A stretch of 64,000 nt of DNA. It comes from Ischnura elegans. Taxonomy: Eukaryota > Arthropoda > Insecta > Odonata > Coenagrionidae. The DNA lies in NCBI RefSeq assembly GCF_921293095.1, contig NC_060258.1:1674001-1738000 (forward strand), given 5' to 3'. A model generated the notes under the pieces. It was not told the origin of the DNA. It worked only from the letters and a program-made list of their open reading frames with translations, and did not search any database. A program made the position numbers and the translations under genes. Below are positions 1 to 12,739 of this stretch, in pieces; within the stretch, counting starts at the first letter, position 1; every line of letters begins with the position of its first letter.

Positions 1-654
1 CCTCCGGAGTGTGCAGAGGATGTTCGCTTCAAATATGAAATCATTATCCACAGAAGATGATTCCTCCTTGATTTTTTAAGTTGCCAACTTGAAAAATGAC
101 TTATTCGGGATCGTATTTACCCTGTGGGAGAAATTGTTCCTTTCAATCAGTGTCTCAGATTCATTTATGTTCTAAATAAGATAATATGAGCCACTGCCGC
201 CCAAGACTTATTGTTCGATATTTGGTGATAATTCAAGTGGAGACAAACTCAAATGAAAACTAAATGAATAATAGATAAAATAACCACACTGTGGCAATAA
301 CGAAAAATGAGTGGAATTTTCAACATAATATTTACAAATCTCAAGCTCTTTTCTTCGATAATCCACTACACTTCTCTCATGAACTAAGAGAGGCTAGTTT
401 TCTATACTAAAAAGTGTGGTAGAAACCAATCAGATTACCAAAGGTTGATGAAAGTTGAAAGCTCTGCTTGTAATAATGATATTCTCCAAGTATAAAATAT
501 TATATAGGATGAAATAAAATGTCGGACCGTGCTGAGAAGTAGCTATTGGTCAAAATATGTAAAAATATGCCCGGGCCTGCTCTCCGGCTGTGCGCACGAT
601 TTGGACTGCTTGTGACATCATATGCTCTGCAGTCCAGCAACACCTTGTCCGGTG
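1..654. other. AT-rich non-coding sequence
   Basis: I see no gene or recognisable element here. The short open frames have no compositional or motif support. Confidence 0.5.
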
Positions 655-775
655 TATCCGCAGGGGAGATTGACGCCTCGGTAGCTTGACTGGCTGAAGC
701 ACTCGACCGGAAATCGGGGGATACGGGTTCGAATCCCGGTGAAGGCGGATGATTTTTTCCATTGTGGATCTTTCG
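655..775 (+). mobile_element. tRNA-headed SINE, copy 1
   Basis: A tRNA-like head lies at about 674-747. CGCCT (674-678) can pair with AGGCG (743-747), a box A-like stretch lies near 681-692, and a T-arm CGGG/CCCG (724-727/735-738) surrounds the box B core GGTTCGAATCC. The anticodon-loop region reads CCGGAAA, which would make it serine-like. It is followed by a T-run and a short tail (to ~775) that recurs after the second copy at 4704-4828. The shared non-tRNA flanks show a dispersed SINE rather than a working tRNA gene. Confidence 0.7.
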
Positions 776-1117
776 CAGCTTATATCGGATTCTTACTCGA
801 GATAAGCATCTACAATGTCCCCTATTAGCTTCGGCCACACCTATCCCACGAACAGTATTTCTATTGGCTACGCTGCGTGACTTGTGTACCACATGATTGT
901 CTCGTGACCAATGACAAGGGAATCAGAACACGCAATTATCTTGTGGAATAAGTAGCCAAATGTTTACCATAATGGTGGAACAAGTCAATAATTTTGATAC
1001 GGTTGATTAACTAAATCTTGGGCAGAATCAATAGAGAATCTCCATGTATGTTTCACAACGAAACAAATTATATCATTCCCCTGAAAGTTGAGGAATAAGT
1101 ATACAAGGAAGGGTATA
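776..1117. other. Non-coding sequence
   Basis: No gene seen. The long minus-strand open frame over 500-892 overlaps the SINE and is not supported as coding. Confidence 0.4.
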
Positions 1118-1127
1118 ATTATTAGCA

Positions 1128-1425
1128 GTGGCGCAGCGAAGGGGGGATAAAACCCCCCCAGAGCTCAGAGAACTTTTTAAGTTTAATCCCTTTTACTTCA
1201 TTGGATTGATATTACCAATAGAATAGTGTAAGGATTAATAAAATATCCCTCAGAAAGCCAATACATACATAAAAATGACCATTTTGAACCATTCATCTTA
1301 AAATTCCGCAATTTATTAATCTCACACATACCGCTTATCCTGGTGGGTACACTATACCCCCCACACACCCCGATATTTAGTTGCACCTTAAACCCCCCCC
1401 GCCTGAAATCCTAGCTGCGCCCCGG
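1128..1425. mobile_element. MITE-like element with 10-bp target duplication
   Basis: A 298-bp element is flanked by perfect direct repeats ATTATTAGCA (1118-1127 and 1426-1435). Its ends are inverted around GGCGCAGC / GCTGCGCC, followed inside by C- or G-runs. A second copy in inverted orientation lies at ~10,838-11,124 and shares the CAGAGCTCAGAGAA and CCCTCAGAAAGCC stretches. It has no coding capacity. A 9-10 bp duplication would suit a Mutator-like family, but the superfamily is uncertain. Confidence 0.72.
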
Positions 1426-1435
1426 ATTATTAGCA

Positions 1436-3002
1436 CCGTGAAATGATTGCTATGGTGGATGAATAATACGAATAATATATGCACAGTACGTCCACTTGCA
1501 GCCATTGCTGGGAAAGTTGAGGGAAAAGTCGTGGAATAAGCCACATCTCGTAGAGGAGAAAAAGTTGGCTGCTCGACGCAGATGTAGTCAGGTGTACATC
1601 TGCGTCTAACAGGTTGGGAGCGGAAATCGGGGTATATATATCGCCAGCATAAACGTCAAAAGAAAACTATACACCTGCGAATGGATTGAATGTATAGCTA
1701 GCGCTGGTTAGTGAACACTTTACGATCATATTGACATTCATGCTTACTGTTTTGCGGGAATACTCATCGTTTTTCCTCATTTTTATATTCAATTTTAATC
1801 GATATAGCTATAATATTGCGCTCAGATCACGACAGATCATGATTTACTAATGCCTAGAGATGCGTGAATATCGCAAATGCGATATAGATGCGATGTGCGC
1901 AAATTAATGCGACATAGATGCGATGACTGGGCTTTTATGATATTTTTACCCAAATTTGCTCTTTTGACGGCAAAATTCGTACATTTTGTGCCCAGCGCAG
2001 TTTAAATGCTCCGCCGACACTCACCGCTTAAAGCATGTGAGCGACTGGCAGGCTGCTAGTTGGCTGGGACTCTACGTGGCCGTGAACTACAATTGGGCGC
2101 GGGCAAGCTCCGCCACTATATGTCTCATTCCTTAATTTATTATTGTTCTAGAACATAATTATTTAAAATATTCTGTGTATTTTGTCATATAACCGTTTCA
2201 AAAAATTTTTTCGTCATCTACCACATTATGAAAATAAAAATAGACGCTATAAAATGCGATAAACAGTTATTGAAAGTGCAATAAAATAAAAATGAAAGTG
2301 CAATTTTTCACGTATCTCTACCAATGCCCGATTTCTCCTCGTAAAATAGTTCAGTCTTCGTCCATGCAAACAACTTTGCAAAACGCAGAGTCCATCTTTC
2401 AATGTTACCGAGGGAACTTTTCTATTCTCTTAAATAATGGCACATACATGTACTCAAATGCAGGAACATTAAAATATAAAAAAAATCGCTTAGTATCGGA
2501 ATTATACTGACAGTAACATGGAACCTCGCAAATGGAAAGGCAGGCTTATTCAGGAGTTGTCTTCCAGTTTGGTCTATTCAAGGAGTGTCTTAACGGCGTC
2601 TTCTGCGCCCTGAAAGTAAGCGCAGGATTATATCACACTCTTTTCTGATACTTCGTATTATCTGCTATTTATCTATATGTACTGCAAGTAAGGGCGATCG
2701 CAGATAGATGGCATGACATTCACTCGATATCAGTGTGGCACCAAACGAGAAATTCGTTATTGGCGTCTTTTGTGGCGGTGGGTCTAAGATTGCCGAACAT
2801 AAGGAAGACTTCTTGGAAGAGATGTGGACTCAGCAAACACAGATAATTGGCGTCTCCTTTCGGGAGGTTTTATAGAATCAAAAAATAATGAGTGAAGTTA
2901 TGAAAAAATATTTGATGAAATGCAAGTTTGAGATGTCTTTGAGACTATCTAGCGATTTGATCGTTGGATTATTCTTCTTCATAGAATAATCCTCCAAGGT
3001 CG
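1436..3002. other. Non-coding sequence with a short perfect hairpin
   Basis: No gene is recognised. It contains a 12-bp perfect inverted repeat (1575-1586 with 1595-1606, 8-nt loop). Near 1870-1925 there are short direct repeats of the type GATATAGATGCGATG. Confidence 0.4.
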
Positions 3003-3029
3003 CTACAACATTAATTGCTTATGCTTGGT

Positions 3030-3255
3030 TTCGCTTAAAGTAGGGTCCGCCCGCCTTTGTGACGGTGCGGGATTCCTCGTCCCTTCCCTTCCTTTCCTTT
3101 CCTTCCCTTGGAGGTGTCGTCGGGCTCTCATCGCGGCGATGCCTCCCATCCTTATCCTTCCCCTCTCGAGGTGGCTTGGGCGTATAAGTCTCGGACTTGG
3201 TTCCCGGCCCTGGAGAGCGTATGCTATGCGGGGCCCGTCCTGGGTTCCCACTGAC
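3030..3255. other. GC-rich island of unknown nature
   Basis: About 220 bp of GC-rich, strand-skewed sequence stands out from AT-rich surroundings. It includes a CCTTCC/CCTTTCC pyrimidine tract at ~3079-3108. Frames are open on both strands, which is expected from composition. It may be an inserted repeat; I do not recognise the family. Confidence 0.4.
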
Positions 3256-3300
3256 TATGAGACTTCCTACGGTTGGAACTCTAAAAATGAACTGCTGTGA

Positions 3301-4152
3301 GTGAGAAAGGATGGTTCGGAACAAAAGTATTGGAGATACATCTTGATAAAGACCAATTTTCAGCACGAAGTGAATCTATTGAAATTAGGAATGGGCGATA
3401 GAGACACTATATTCGAGGACAAGATTTTTTTCTACCAGGAAGGCCAATGCAATCGAACAAGAAAAGATTCAAGATGCGATATTTGAGGGATTTATTGATA
3501 ACAGCATGTATAAAGCGAAAGACATGTGGTCAAAGAATAGCCAGGACATGTGTCCGTAGAGCCCAATTCCTCCCTGGAAAACTCGTGGAATCTATGTCCG
3601 TGCCAACACCTTTGTGAAAAGTGGAGATTCATCTTTTTCCGATTTTCTAAAACATTGTGAAATCACTATTCTAGCCTCTTATTCAGAGACATGGAAAGTA
3701 ACTCAAAGGCGGGAAAATGGACATATTAATACGTTCACTCAGATTTACATTAAGGCCTAGAAAATATACTCACACATAAATTGGACCTCACAAACTCAAT
3801 GGCAGTGTTATGAAGAAGTTATCTTCGTACAGCGTCTGAACACAGTCGTCTTTGATGTGACACGAACGCACAGCTTCATCTCCCACCCATTTCGATAACT
3901 CCGTTTTATCTGCTTTTTATCTATAGGTACTGCAAAAACGGCGACCAAAGATAGCATGTGGTTCACTCGTTATCAACATGGCTATCCCCCACGAAGAAGG
4001 CCACGACTCTCTTGAATATTTCCTTTCGCGCAAACCTACGCCACATTCCCCATCCACCAGCTTCATAACCCGACTGACCGAGCTTGTCTTAACCAAGAAT
4101 GCCATTCAGTTCGAAAAAAGTATCTATATGCAATGCCGAGGGGCACCATATG
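3301..4152. other. Non-coding sequence
   Basis: No supported gene or repeat was found. Confidence 0.4.
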
Positions 4153-4229
4153 CCTGTGGCGCAGTATCCGCCACAAAACTGTTAGACTGCCAATCGGACG
4201 GCCCGCGTTCGATTCCCGGCGCCGGCCTT
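4153..4229 (+). mobile_element. tRNA-like sequence, probable second SINE head type
   Basis: A box A-like GTGGCGCAGT is followed ~50 bp later by a box B-like GTTCGATTCC inside a GC-rich T-arm and acceptor-like GGCGCCGGCC. Spacing and motifs fit a tRNA-derived RNA polymerase III head. It differs from the SINE at 655 and 4704. The acceptor pairing is poor, so a functional tRNA is unlikely. Confidence 0.45.
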
Positions 4230-4703
4230 TTCAGAGAAAATCCAGAATGTTCCAGCGCAGCGTTCGAGACAGTTCACCGCCAATATATAAACAAGCCAGC
4301 TTGGTCAAAAATTAGTCAGTCTGTACTTTGAAGTGGTAATAAAAGCTCCACTGCAGAAACCACACAAGTGTGTTTTCCAGCGTGGCTATCACTAAATGCC
4401 AATTTGCTCATGGGTTACCTTGACACAACTTTCCTTAATGCCTAATCACTTAAACCCATTCTCGGGGTGCAATTCATTGATGATATATTTATACTTTGGA
4501 GCCATGGGCATGATATTCTTAATTCCTTCATTGGCTTTCATTAACTCTTCTTTCTCAGCCTCCTTTACATCGTTTTTAAAGTATACCGGGACAAGAAACG
4601 GTGATAACTTATAAAAAATTTGGCGGAGTCACCCTCCATGCACAATCATGCGAAGATCCACAGGGAAAAAATCGTCCGCCTTGACCGGGATCCACCTGGA
4701 TAA
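4230..4703. other. Non-coding sequence
   Basis: No supported feature. A short stretch (4370-4450) is echoed at 4920-5000 (ATGGGTTACCTT…CAACTTTCCTTAATGCC), a small direct repeat flanking the SINE at 4704. This may be a local duplication. Confidence 0.4.
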
Positions 4704-4828
4704 TATCCGCAGGGAAGAATGACGCCTCGGTAGCTTAACTGGCTAAAGCACTCGACCGGAAATCGGGGGATCCGGGTTCGTATCCCGGTCAATGCAGATA
4801 ATTTTTTTCTCTGTGGATCTTTGCACTC
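4704..4828 (+). mobile_element. tRNA-headed SINE, copy 2
   Basis: Same family as 655-775. The head from ATCCGCAGGGA through GACGCCTCGGTAGCTTAACT, the T-arm with GGTTCGTATCC, and the downstream T-run with TGTGGATCTTTGCA all match, with scattered substitutions. Two copies in the same orientation about 4 kb apart indicate dispersal rather than local duplication of a tRNA gene. Confidence 0.7.
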
Positions 4829-6299
4829 CTTTACATCTATCATATCAGCCTCCTCTCTCACCTTCCTTGGCATAAACATACAGATTAGTATTTGCAATGC
4901 CGAGTGGCACACGGATGGCCCAACCATATGCCAAATTACTCATGGGTTACCTTCAAACAACTTTCCTTAATGCCTTATCACTTAAACCCATTCTCTGGGC
5001 TAAATTTTAAGTCCAAAATAATATAAAATGTATTTCCAAGCAGGTGATACTTCAAAAATTTCCCGGACTCCCTATTTCCTGGGGTGGTCGCTTCCCATCC
5101 ATCCCCCCAAAGCATATTCCTTGTTACACCACTACGCTATTGCAAAGGCCGCCTCATGGATTTAATGGGAAAATATCCATTGCTAGTGTAACCAGTTCGG
5201 TAGGTGAAATCGCTTGAGAAAATATTGGAAGTACATTTATACATGAGATTAATTCCAGCTGACAATATGTATTTGTTTTTTCCATTATTTACATTATTAT
5301 CGGGGATAGCTGTTGTGTCGATATAAAATAGTTAACCTGGTATTAAAAGCAAGATTCATTGTTTGATAGGAGAAAAGGGTACCATTGGAAATTGTTCTGC
5401 CGCTATTGCTCAGGGAGAAATATGCACTGATAGAATAATTTGTCGTTGAACATTGTTCGACGAGAAAAATGTAGCCACACAAACCACGTCAAGGCAAGCC
5501 GTCTCCATTTTATATTCGTCCGAATAAGTGACGGCTTATCGGTATTCCATCGATCCACACGAGCTGGTTTCGTGACCGTTGTTACCTTGTGGTACGTATG
5601 GTGAGTAAGATAAGATGATAATTTACCACTTTGGAATCGTTCCTTGACTTTCACATCACATTTCCCCACGAAATGACAACACAAAACAGATTTACTTTTC
5701 AAAAACCCTACGAAATGCAAAAAGGTTGTATTCTGAGAGAGAAAGAGACACGATTAGCAAATTGGATGGGCAAATCAGAAGAGTACAGTTGAGTTGGAAG
5801 ACGGTATATCTATATTAAGAGGAGTCAGGTGCTTACCTTCATTACATATTATTAGCATTGAAAAAATGTAAATCTCATCTCTCAAACGCGTATGACTGCA
5901 GAAAAGGAAAAAGATTCAGGATTGGCTGCAGCTGAAATATCTGGGAAAATATATTCATGCAGAGGTAACGTACACTGCAAACAGAAATCGGTTAGAATAT
6001 TAAAAAAGAGTAATGAGGCTATTAAATGAGAAGAAATAACGTGCCATTGAGTATGAAATGAATCAAATAAATCAAAGGGACGCAGGAAGACAAAATGCAT
6101 CAGTATTTCTCTCTCGATTTTTACTACATTTGTAACGCTCCATTAAATAATTTCTTATAATATTTCTGTACCTCTTCATTTGATCGCGATAAATGTGTAC
6201 TTGATAACCGTATTTGAAGACTGTGCCTAACGGTTGTGACATTGAAAACAACTCTTTATCAGCTAATTGGAGGAGATTTCCAATTCTATTAGGCATAAC
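4829..6299. other. Non-coding sequence
   Basis: No gene recognised. The minus-strand open frames of 60-105 codons here show no conserved motifs. Confidence 0.4.
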
Positions 6300-8990
6300 T
6301 CCTACAAAATGTCATTTCATTGTAATCATGGACTTGGACGGATGGCTAAACGCACATTTTTGGTAAAAAAAACTTAAATTCTGCTGCAGTGACTACTGAC
6401 GATTTGTTTGACGAGACAAATTTTCTGTTCCGTTCTTTCTAATGGAATTTATAAAAAAACTTTAACTTTCATTTGGTTCTTAGAATTGGGGCAATTCCAT
6501 TTGTGACGGAATTACCTCTAAAGAAAACTATGCAATAGGATAATTCGATTAGAAAAAGGAAAATACAAAAAATTGTTAAACTTCAAACTGTGAATGATCA
6601 AAAACAATTATGAAGGTGATGTTCATATAAAGGAACAAAATTAATTATCGAAATACCTTTTGAATGTGCCCAAAATTAACATGTGTCGGAAATACAGCCA
6701 GGTCCACCAACTAAGTGTAATGATTTCAAGTATTTTCAAAACCATTTGAATCGAAGCATAATTTATAAACTTTTATCATCATCATCATTAGTCAACAATC
6801 CTAAGATTGGTTTGACGCAGCTCTCCATTTCTCTCTCCTATCCGCTAATCTCTTCATAGCTACATATTTCTTCTCTTTTACATCCTTTATAACTTGTCCT
6901 ATATAACTCATTCGGGGCCGTCCCTTGCCCTTTTTCCCTTCCACTTGTCCTTCAACGATTGTCTTCATGTGGCCAACTAAATTGTCCCTTCTTCTGCTTA
7001 ATGTTTTTAGGAGGCTTCTCTTTTCTCCTACTCTCCTTAGCACTTCCTGGTTACTCACACGGTCAATCCCTTTTATCTTCATATAAACTTTTTTATACGG
7101 CTCTGAATAATGTTTCAAATACTAATTCAATAAAATTCAATCATTTTCCTTTTGATTTATCAAGATAAAATATTTCCATCTTAATATATAATTTTAGAGA
7201 AAAAGTTGACATTTTCATGGAAATGCCCGTTAAATCATTTTTTTCGACAATTTTTGGAGTTTCCTAATATATTTCGATTCTTGTTATTATTGGCTTCTAG
7301 TGATTGGTCATCACCGTCTCAATACCTACAGTCCGGCCACCGAGAGTTGTGCGATGACTTTTAGAAGGGTCTAGATCGGGGTAGGGGGCAATGTTGCCGG
7401 GTAAGAAAGGGAAACACCCACCTCGCACGTAAACAAAAGGGTTTTTAGTGAAGAAAGGAGCCGAAAGGGACGACGAGCGTGAAGGACCCAAAGGAAAATT
7501 CCTTTGTTTTGGCGATTCGCAGAAAGGGCTTGTTTTGGTGGATCAGCCTTCTTTAACTGCTTCATATGCACGTGACAACGTTGTATGACTAGGAGAGGGT
7601 GTGAGGTACGTTTGGGGGACAGCAATTGGCTGCAAACCGTGCTTGCGGGCTGGACTGTAGCGGTTTCTTTAAGAGTCCTTTAGTTACAGGCATAAATAAA
7701 AGCCATAAATGAATCTTAAAGAAAACATAGCACGGGATTAAACATAGATAAACGTTCATAGGAAAATTGAGCATTGATGCTGGCTTAAGTAACGGAAAAA
7801 TTAGCATATCTTTTGGTCGATTTAGACACACACCACAAAATTTCTGAATGAAGTCATCGAGGGAGTTAATCTCTTCCATTAATTGAATTCTCTGCGCTCT
7901 CTAAGTATTTCAACTCTCGTGGCCAAACTCAGCGTCCAAAGATAAATGGAGAAGAATTGAGGTTGTGACTCTCTCCATTTGGGATATCTTATCTCCGCCT
8001 CACATCGACCCTGCCTTCACCTGTTTTTGTCACTTCAGAGACAAGGACTTCTGTAGTGAAAAAATCACTTTAGAGAAATTATGGAAAAATATCCTTTCGA
8101 GGTGAGGCACTATGGTAGTTGGGCTCGTTTTAGGACGATACGGGAAATAGATATACAAATTGCACAAATATAAGATGACAAAATTTCCTTCATTGTTTCT
8201 ATATCATTTCAAAAAATTCTGGAACTGGAAACTGAAGAAATCAACCCCATAATAAGTAACTAACCCGAATTATAGTACGCATTTATTATTCTCCTTCTTA
8301 ATCTATTGCATGTATCGTATTTTGAATGCCTTTTTTCTCATCTAATCATGTCTAAGCACATTTTTATGCGAATTTATGATTTATTTACGCGAGCCTTTTA
8401 CATTCCTCGCTCACCTCGACATTTATTTTAAGACGGCATATTTTAGCATTAAAATTCAAAAAATATCAAACACTTTTGCCTTTCAACAAATAATTGGATT
8501 CAAGAATACATGATTGATAGGAGCTGACTCCAACTGCGCAATTATTTAATTGTTATGTTATCAATTTACTAATATTTTACAGTGTTCTACTGATATTTAA
8601 TATTGTCAGGAACATTTACCCCAAAAATATTTAAAGCATTTGCAAGTGAGATTGTGTTTTGACTTAGTTACAGTTTGAAACTATAAACTCATTTCACTAC
8701 AGCTTGAGCACATAATATTTGACCCAACCTAGTCCTGTTGGAATATTTGGGATATTTACCAAAGATTACGTTCTGCCAATGTATTAATTATTTAAGTTAG
8801 TTGCGAATGCGAATTTGTGGTTTGATTTAGTTACATTCTAAAATTATGAACTTCAGCTTCGTCACATAAAATTGCCGAGTTGGAATAAATATTTAAGGAA
8901 ATTCGCAACCTGCCAATGTAATAAATGTGCGGTAAATTATTTGAACAGAATAAAACAAATGGTTCGAATGTCAACGAAGAATATCTATAA
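6300..8990. repeat. Old segmental duplicate, copy A
   Basis: This block is collinear with 31,188-32,660 but strongly diverged. Shared anchors include AAAATGTCATTT near the start, TTCAGGCATAAA-type sequence at ~7685, a long match at 7905-8100 containing TTTCAACTCTCGTGG and ATCTTATCTCCGCCTCACAT, and TCGAATGTCAACGAAGAATA at ~8964. This copy is longer because it holds a LINE fragment (6774-7118) and a ~300-bp GC-richer insertion (~7340-7640) that are missing from the other copy. Confidence 0.75.
6774..7118 (-). pseudogene. LINE retrotransposon C-terminal fragment with (GAT)n tail
   Basis: About 105 residues end in a pattern typical of C-termini of endonuclease/reverse transcriptase LINEs of arthropods (established family knowledge). 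Visible parts are RVSNQEVLRRVGEKRSLL, then GHM, VEGQVEGKKGKGRPRMSY, and WRAASNQS before the stop at 6801. The 3' end is a (GAT)n microsatellite (ATC repeat on the plus strand, 6774-6788), as in many RTE-like elements. It is 5'-truncated: the reverse transcriptase core is absent. The insertion lies inside duplicated block A but not in its partner at 31 kb, so it came after that duplication. Confidence 0.75.
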
Positions 8991-10837
8991 TTTTGAACTT
9001 AAATTAGTGCCAACTGCACATGTCTATGGTCATGAATTATCAGTAAAATACTCTTATTTGTGATGACGCTGTAGTCCGTCGAGAAATCAATGATTGCTCA
9101 GACTTTGAAATATTATCATCGGATGTAAACAACGATCATTTGTGCACCTGTGATTGGGGATTCGGACTTAATCGGAGTGACGGTGGTACATTTATTGCGT
9201 AGGTCGTCCAACTATTCACATGTTTATGCTGTGGATGGTATAAGCATAAATGCAACAGTGAAAGTGAAGTAGATGGGAGTATTGATAACTTCGAACCTAT
9301 CGTGGAGAACGTATATATGGAATATTTATAACAGATCCCTATAGAAGTTATTCAAACGTATTATGGGAAGATATTCGGATGAAAAAGTAAAATCTCGAAG
9401 CAATTTCGCACTTTTCTGACCGCACCTTGAATATGGGGAAATAGCATGTTGGATCCGGTTCAGGAAAACTTTATCCGTGAACTAAATTAAATGCATAGGA
9501 AAACTGCGAGAACTCAATCCGTGAATTGAATAAAATACGTACGAACTGATTGCGATTCGTCAAACGGGCGTACAGATAGTGTTAATAAAATGCGAAGCGA
9601 ATTCGCCTGGGAGATGGATCGCAAGGCTATGATTGCTTGATTAATTAGGAGTGACACAGAGATCCTCATCTAAGAGCAGCATTATATATCCACGTCCAAT
9701 AGGAGTGATAGATTAAGAGAGATATTTTGCCGAGCGGAAGGATGTGGGAATTCGTTTTTCTCCCGAACCATAAATGATTTTAATAAAAACTAGTCGTAAT
9801 CTTGTTTGAGAACTTTCTATTTATGCGTAGATCGCTGGCGTCCTAACACCCCCTGCCACGCGTCTTTTGGGGGATTGCGGGGTTGTATGTAGATATAGAT
9901 TGTGAATTGAGAGGGAGCAGAGAATGGTTTTTGTTGACACGTTGCGAAAGTGAGACAATATATTTTTACGTATTACTGCAAAAACCTTGCAGAGAGGTTC
10001 CAGGGATGAGAGATTATGCTTGGATGAGATTGGCAGAATGGAAGCGCTGTGGATTAGAATTGCGAGAAGGAAAGAAGTCCAAAATGTACTGACTTCTTTT
10101 ACTTCAATGACAACAATGAGGAAAGCCACGAGTGACATTTTCTTAGGGCCACTTTCACCGATGAATTACATTGCCATCGAAATCCACGCGCACGATGGAT
10201 TGAGTCGTCTGCATATCAATTCGGAGAGTTTTTAGGCAGACATATACACAGTTTTGCGACTAAGGAATAAATCCAAGACTGACTTGATCTTATACATATA
10301 TTAGTGGAGATGAGCTCACACGAATAAAAATATTCTCTATCAAGCCATTTTCTTGCATGCGAAAAGTAAGAAAACCTGAAGGTTCCTGCCAATCTTTCAT
10401 GAGTTGGTGACGTCACGAGGGTTTTCGTTTGCGTCAACCTAACTCATTGCATAAAAGCCTTGATAATTTAGGACTACACTACTTTAGCGTTGGCCCTGCA
10501 TGATTTTTCGAACAAAAAAAAGAGCCTAACTACGAGAAATTCTAAAGAAGTGAAATAGGTGAAGAAAAATCGGATCATTTTCTGCGAAAAGTGTAGCAAG
10601 AGAACTTGTGACGTAAACGGCGATTAGCATTGATCACAGAACTTACAGCAATCTGTTTGGACCACTATCATTTAAAATACGTTTACTCTTTCCTGCCGCT
10701 TAGAAAATTTTTTTACTCTCTAAAAAAATGTTTTCCTTATAGCCAGCCGTTGCCAACACCACGAATATTAGGAAACAAAGCTACGATTTATGCTGTTAGG
10801 ACAAGATAGCTCAAATTGCCAACGATGTTATGCGTTG
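8991..10837. other. Non-coding sequence
   Basis: I see no supported gene. A short GC-rich stretch with G-runs (9838-9890) looks like a fragment of a repeat. Open frames at 9883-10,235 are unsupported. Confidence 0.4.
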
Positions 10838-11124
10838 CAGGGGCGCAGCTATGAATTAAGGCTAGGGGGGAGGGTATTTATGCACAACTAATACTTAGAG
10901 GTGTGGGAGTATCGCATACCCGCCAGGGTGAGCAGGAGTTGCGGGAGCCCTCCTCCAGATTTTTTTTAATAATAGTTCAAAATGGCGAGTTTTACGGCTT
11001 TCTGAGGGATTTTTGATTAACCCTAAGTAATACCGATTCAAATATGTAAAATGGATTAAACTATAAAATTTCTCTGAGCTCTGGGGGGGGGGTTGTATCC
11101 CTTAAAACCCCCCTCGCTGCGCCA
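10838..11124. mobile_element. MITE-like element, inverted copy of 1128-1425
   Basis: Read on the minus strand, it begins GGCGCAGCGAGGGGGG and ends GCTGCGCCCC. It carries the same internal stretches as the copy at 1128, at moderate divergence. The target duplication is not clean at this copy. Confidence 0.65.
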
Positions 11125-12739
11125 ATGCGAATAACGATCATAAAACTCCCCTGTTACAGTTTTTCCTTTTTCCACGTATTCGATGTAGATTATTCCATAT
11201 GCATCAAAAACATCGTTTCCATGACCTGACCGGCCCATATCACACTCTTCGCCTGTTTTGGAGCCTTTATATTCAAAAATCCCTCGTTTTACCTGTTAAT
11301 TTATCTACGTAGCATAGTGATGAATACATAGTTCATAGAAGGTAATGTTTCAACGCGGATAATCTCCAGGACTGCGAAGTGAAAGCGCAAAAACAACCTT
11401 TGAGTTGACCACGCTATTGTCTTTACTTTCGATTGTGAGCAAACGTGGCAGTGATCTTACCGATATTTTTTTCTTGCCCAAGTTTTAGTATAAAATTAAA
11501 GCACTCATGCATTGCGATGTGCTTATGACCGCTAACTAGGTATAAATTCACGTCCGAAGTTGGGAAAACGCAACATTATTAAGAAATACAAATATGTGTT
11601 TTAATCGAATTTTATTGATATAGAATTCACTTTTTTCGATAAATATAAGGTAAAACTTATTTATAGAGATATTATTGACATTTCATAAGTATTTCGACAT
11701 TAAAAAAACACTCAAAATGTCTCTATTATCAAGTCAACTGCTATGCAAGATAAATATGTTTTCTTAAGAGTAGCTATTTCCTTTATTAAGTTTTCTATTC
11801 GTCCATATAAACGTCAAAATTTTAATTAATAAATGTTACAGCTTATATTTCTTCGGGAAGTCAACATTACGCGAAAATTGGATCGGGAAAATAATGTTGC
11901 GTTGCCCATATTAGGTGTATATAGTCAGTCATGCAACCCGCATTACCTTCCATTGCCGTCTCGTAGAAATATGCAGTTTTTACTGTCAAAGTATATTACG
12001 CAGGATCATCTTCGCCTTTTTTATACCACGTATTTGGCAGAAATCGTAATATTTGATAACTAAAATTCTTAGATGTTATTTTTCCAGTAAGATGTTGTAT
12101 TATTTAATCTATCCAAAATATAAAATATACGCATTACGGTTTGAAAGAAATTAAGTCATAACAAATATTTGCTCAGAAAAAATGTTATTTGCTCAGAAGA
12201 ACATATATTTCGCATGTTTTATTGACATTAATTTTATCGATGCAGATCGAATAACAAAAATTAATGTCTATTTATGAAATACATTAATGCATATTGGTGC
12301 AATGGAACACAAAATTCGTACACTCATAAATTTTGAAAATGAGGTTGGTGACGTAAATATAGACGGAGCCTTTGAAATACAGGACGAGACATCTGGTGTA
12401 GTGCCTCATGGTGGTTCTCTTTCGAAACACCCAATAAAAGGTATTAGTACTTTTTATTTAATTCATGTTCAAAAAGCGGAGTTGTGTCCTAAGTAGAGGA
12501 AGACCTAAAATGTTGCATTAATATTTTCTCCTAATTCTTTCGGTGGTATTTGTGGAAAAAATAAAAAAAATTGAGCTGATACTCTTAAATTTAAAATTTT
12601 CACCAGGTCTTTAAGTGATTTTGTGTGAGAAAAATTACGTATTTCTCAAATAAATATTCTATTGACGACAATAGGCATATTTTGCGTCTGTCAATAATAG
12701 ATATCAGAAAAGTTCCATTTTTTTAATGTTTTAGGTTAT
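11125..12739. other. Non-coding sequence, possibly part of a decayed piggyBac element
   Basis: AT-rich. The plus-strand open frame at 12,287-12,496 (acidic, GDVNIDGAFEIQDE) sits where the N-terminal part of the piggyBac transposase would be expected, but I cannot confirm it. Confidence 0.35.

Noticed and set aside
674..747. Functional tRNA-Ser gene
   Set aside because: Only about 5 bp of acceptor pairing, position 33 is C rather than T, and the non-tRNA tail is shared with 4704-4828. It is a SINE head.
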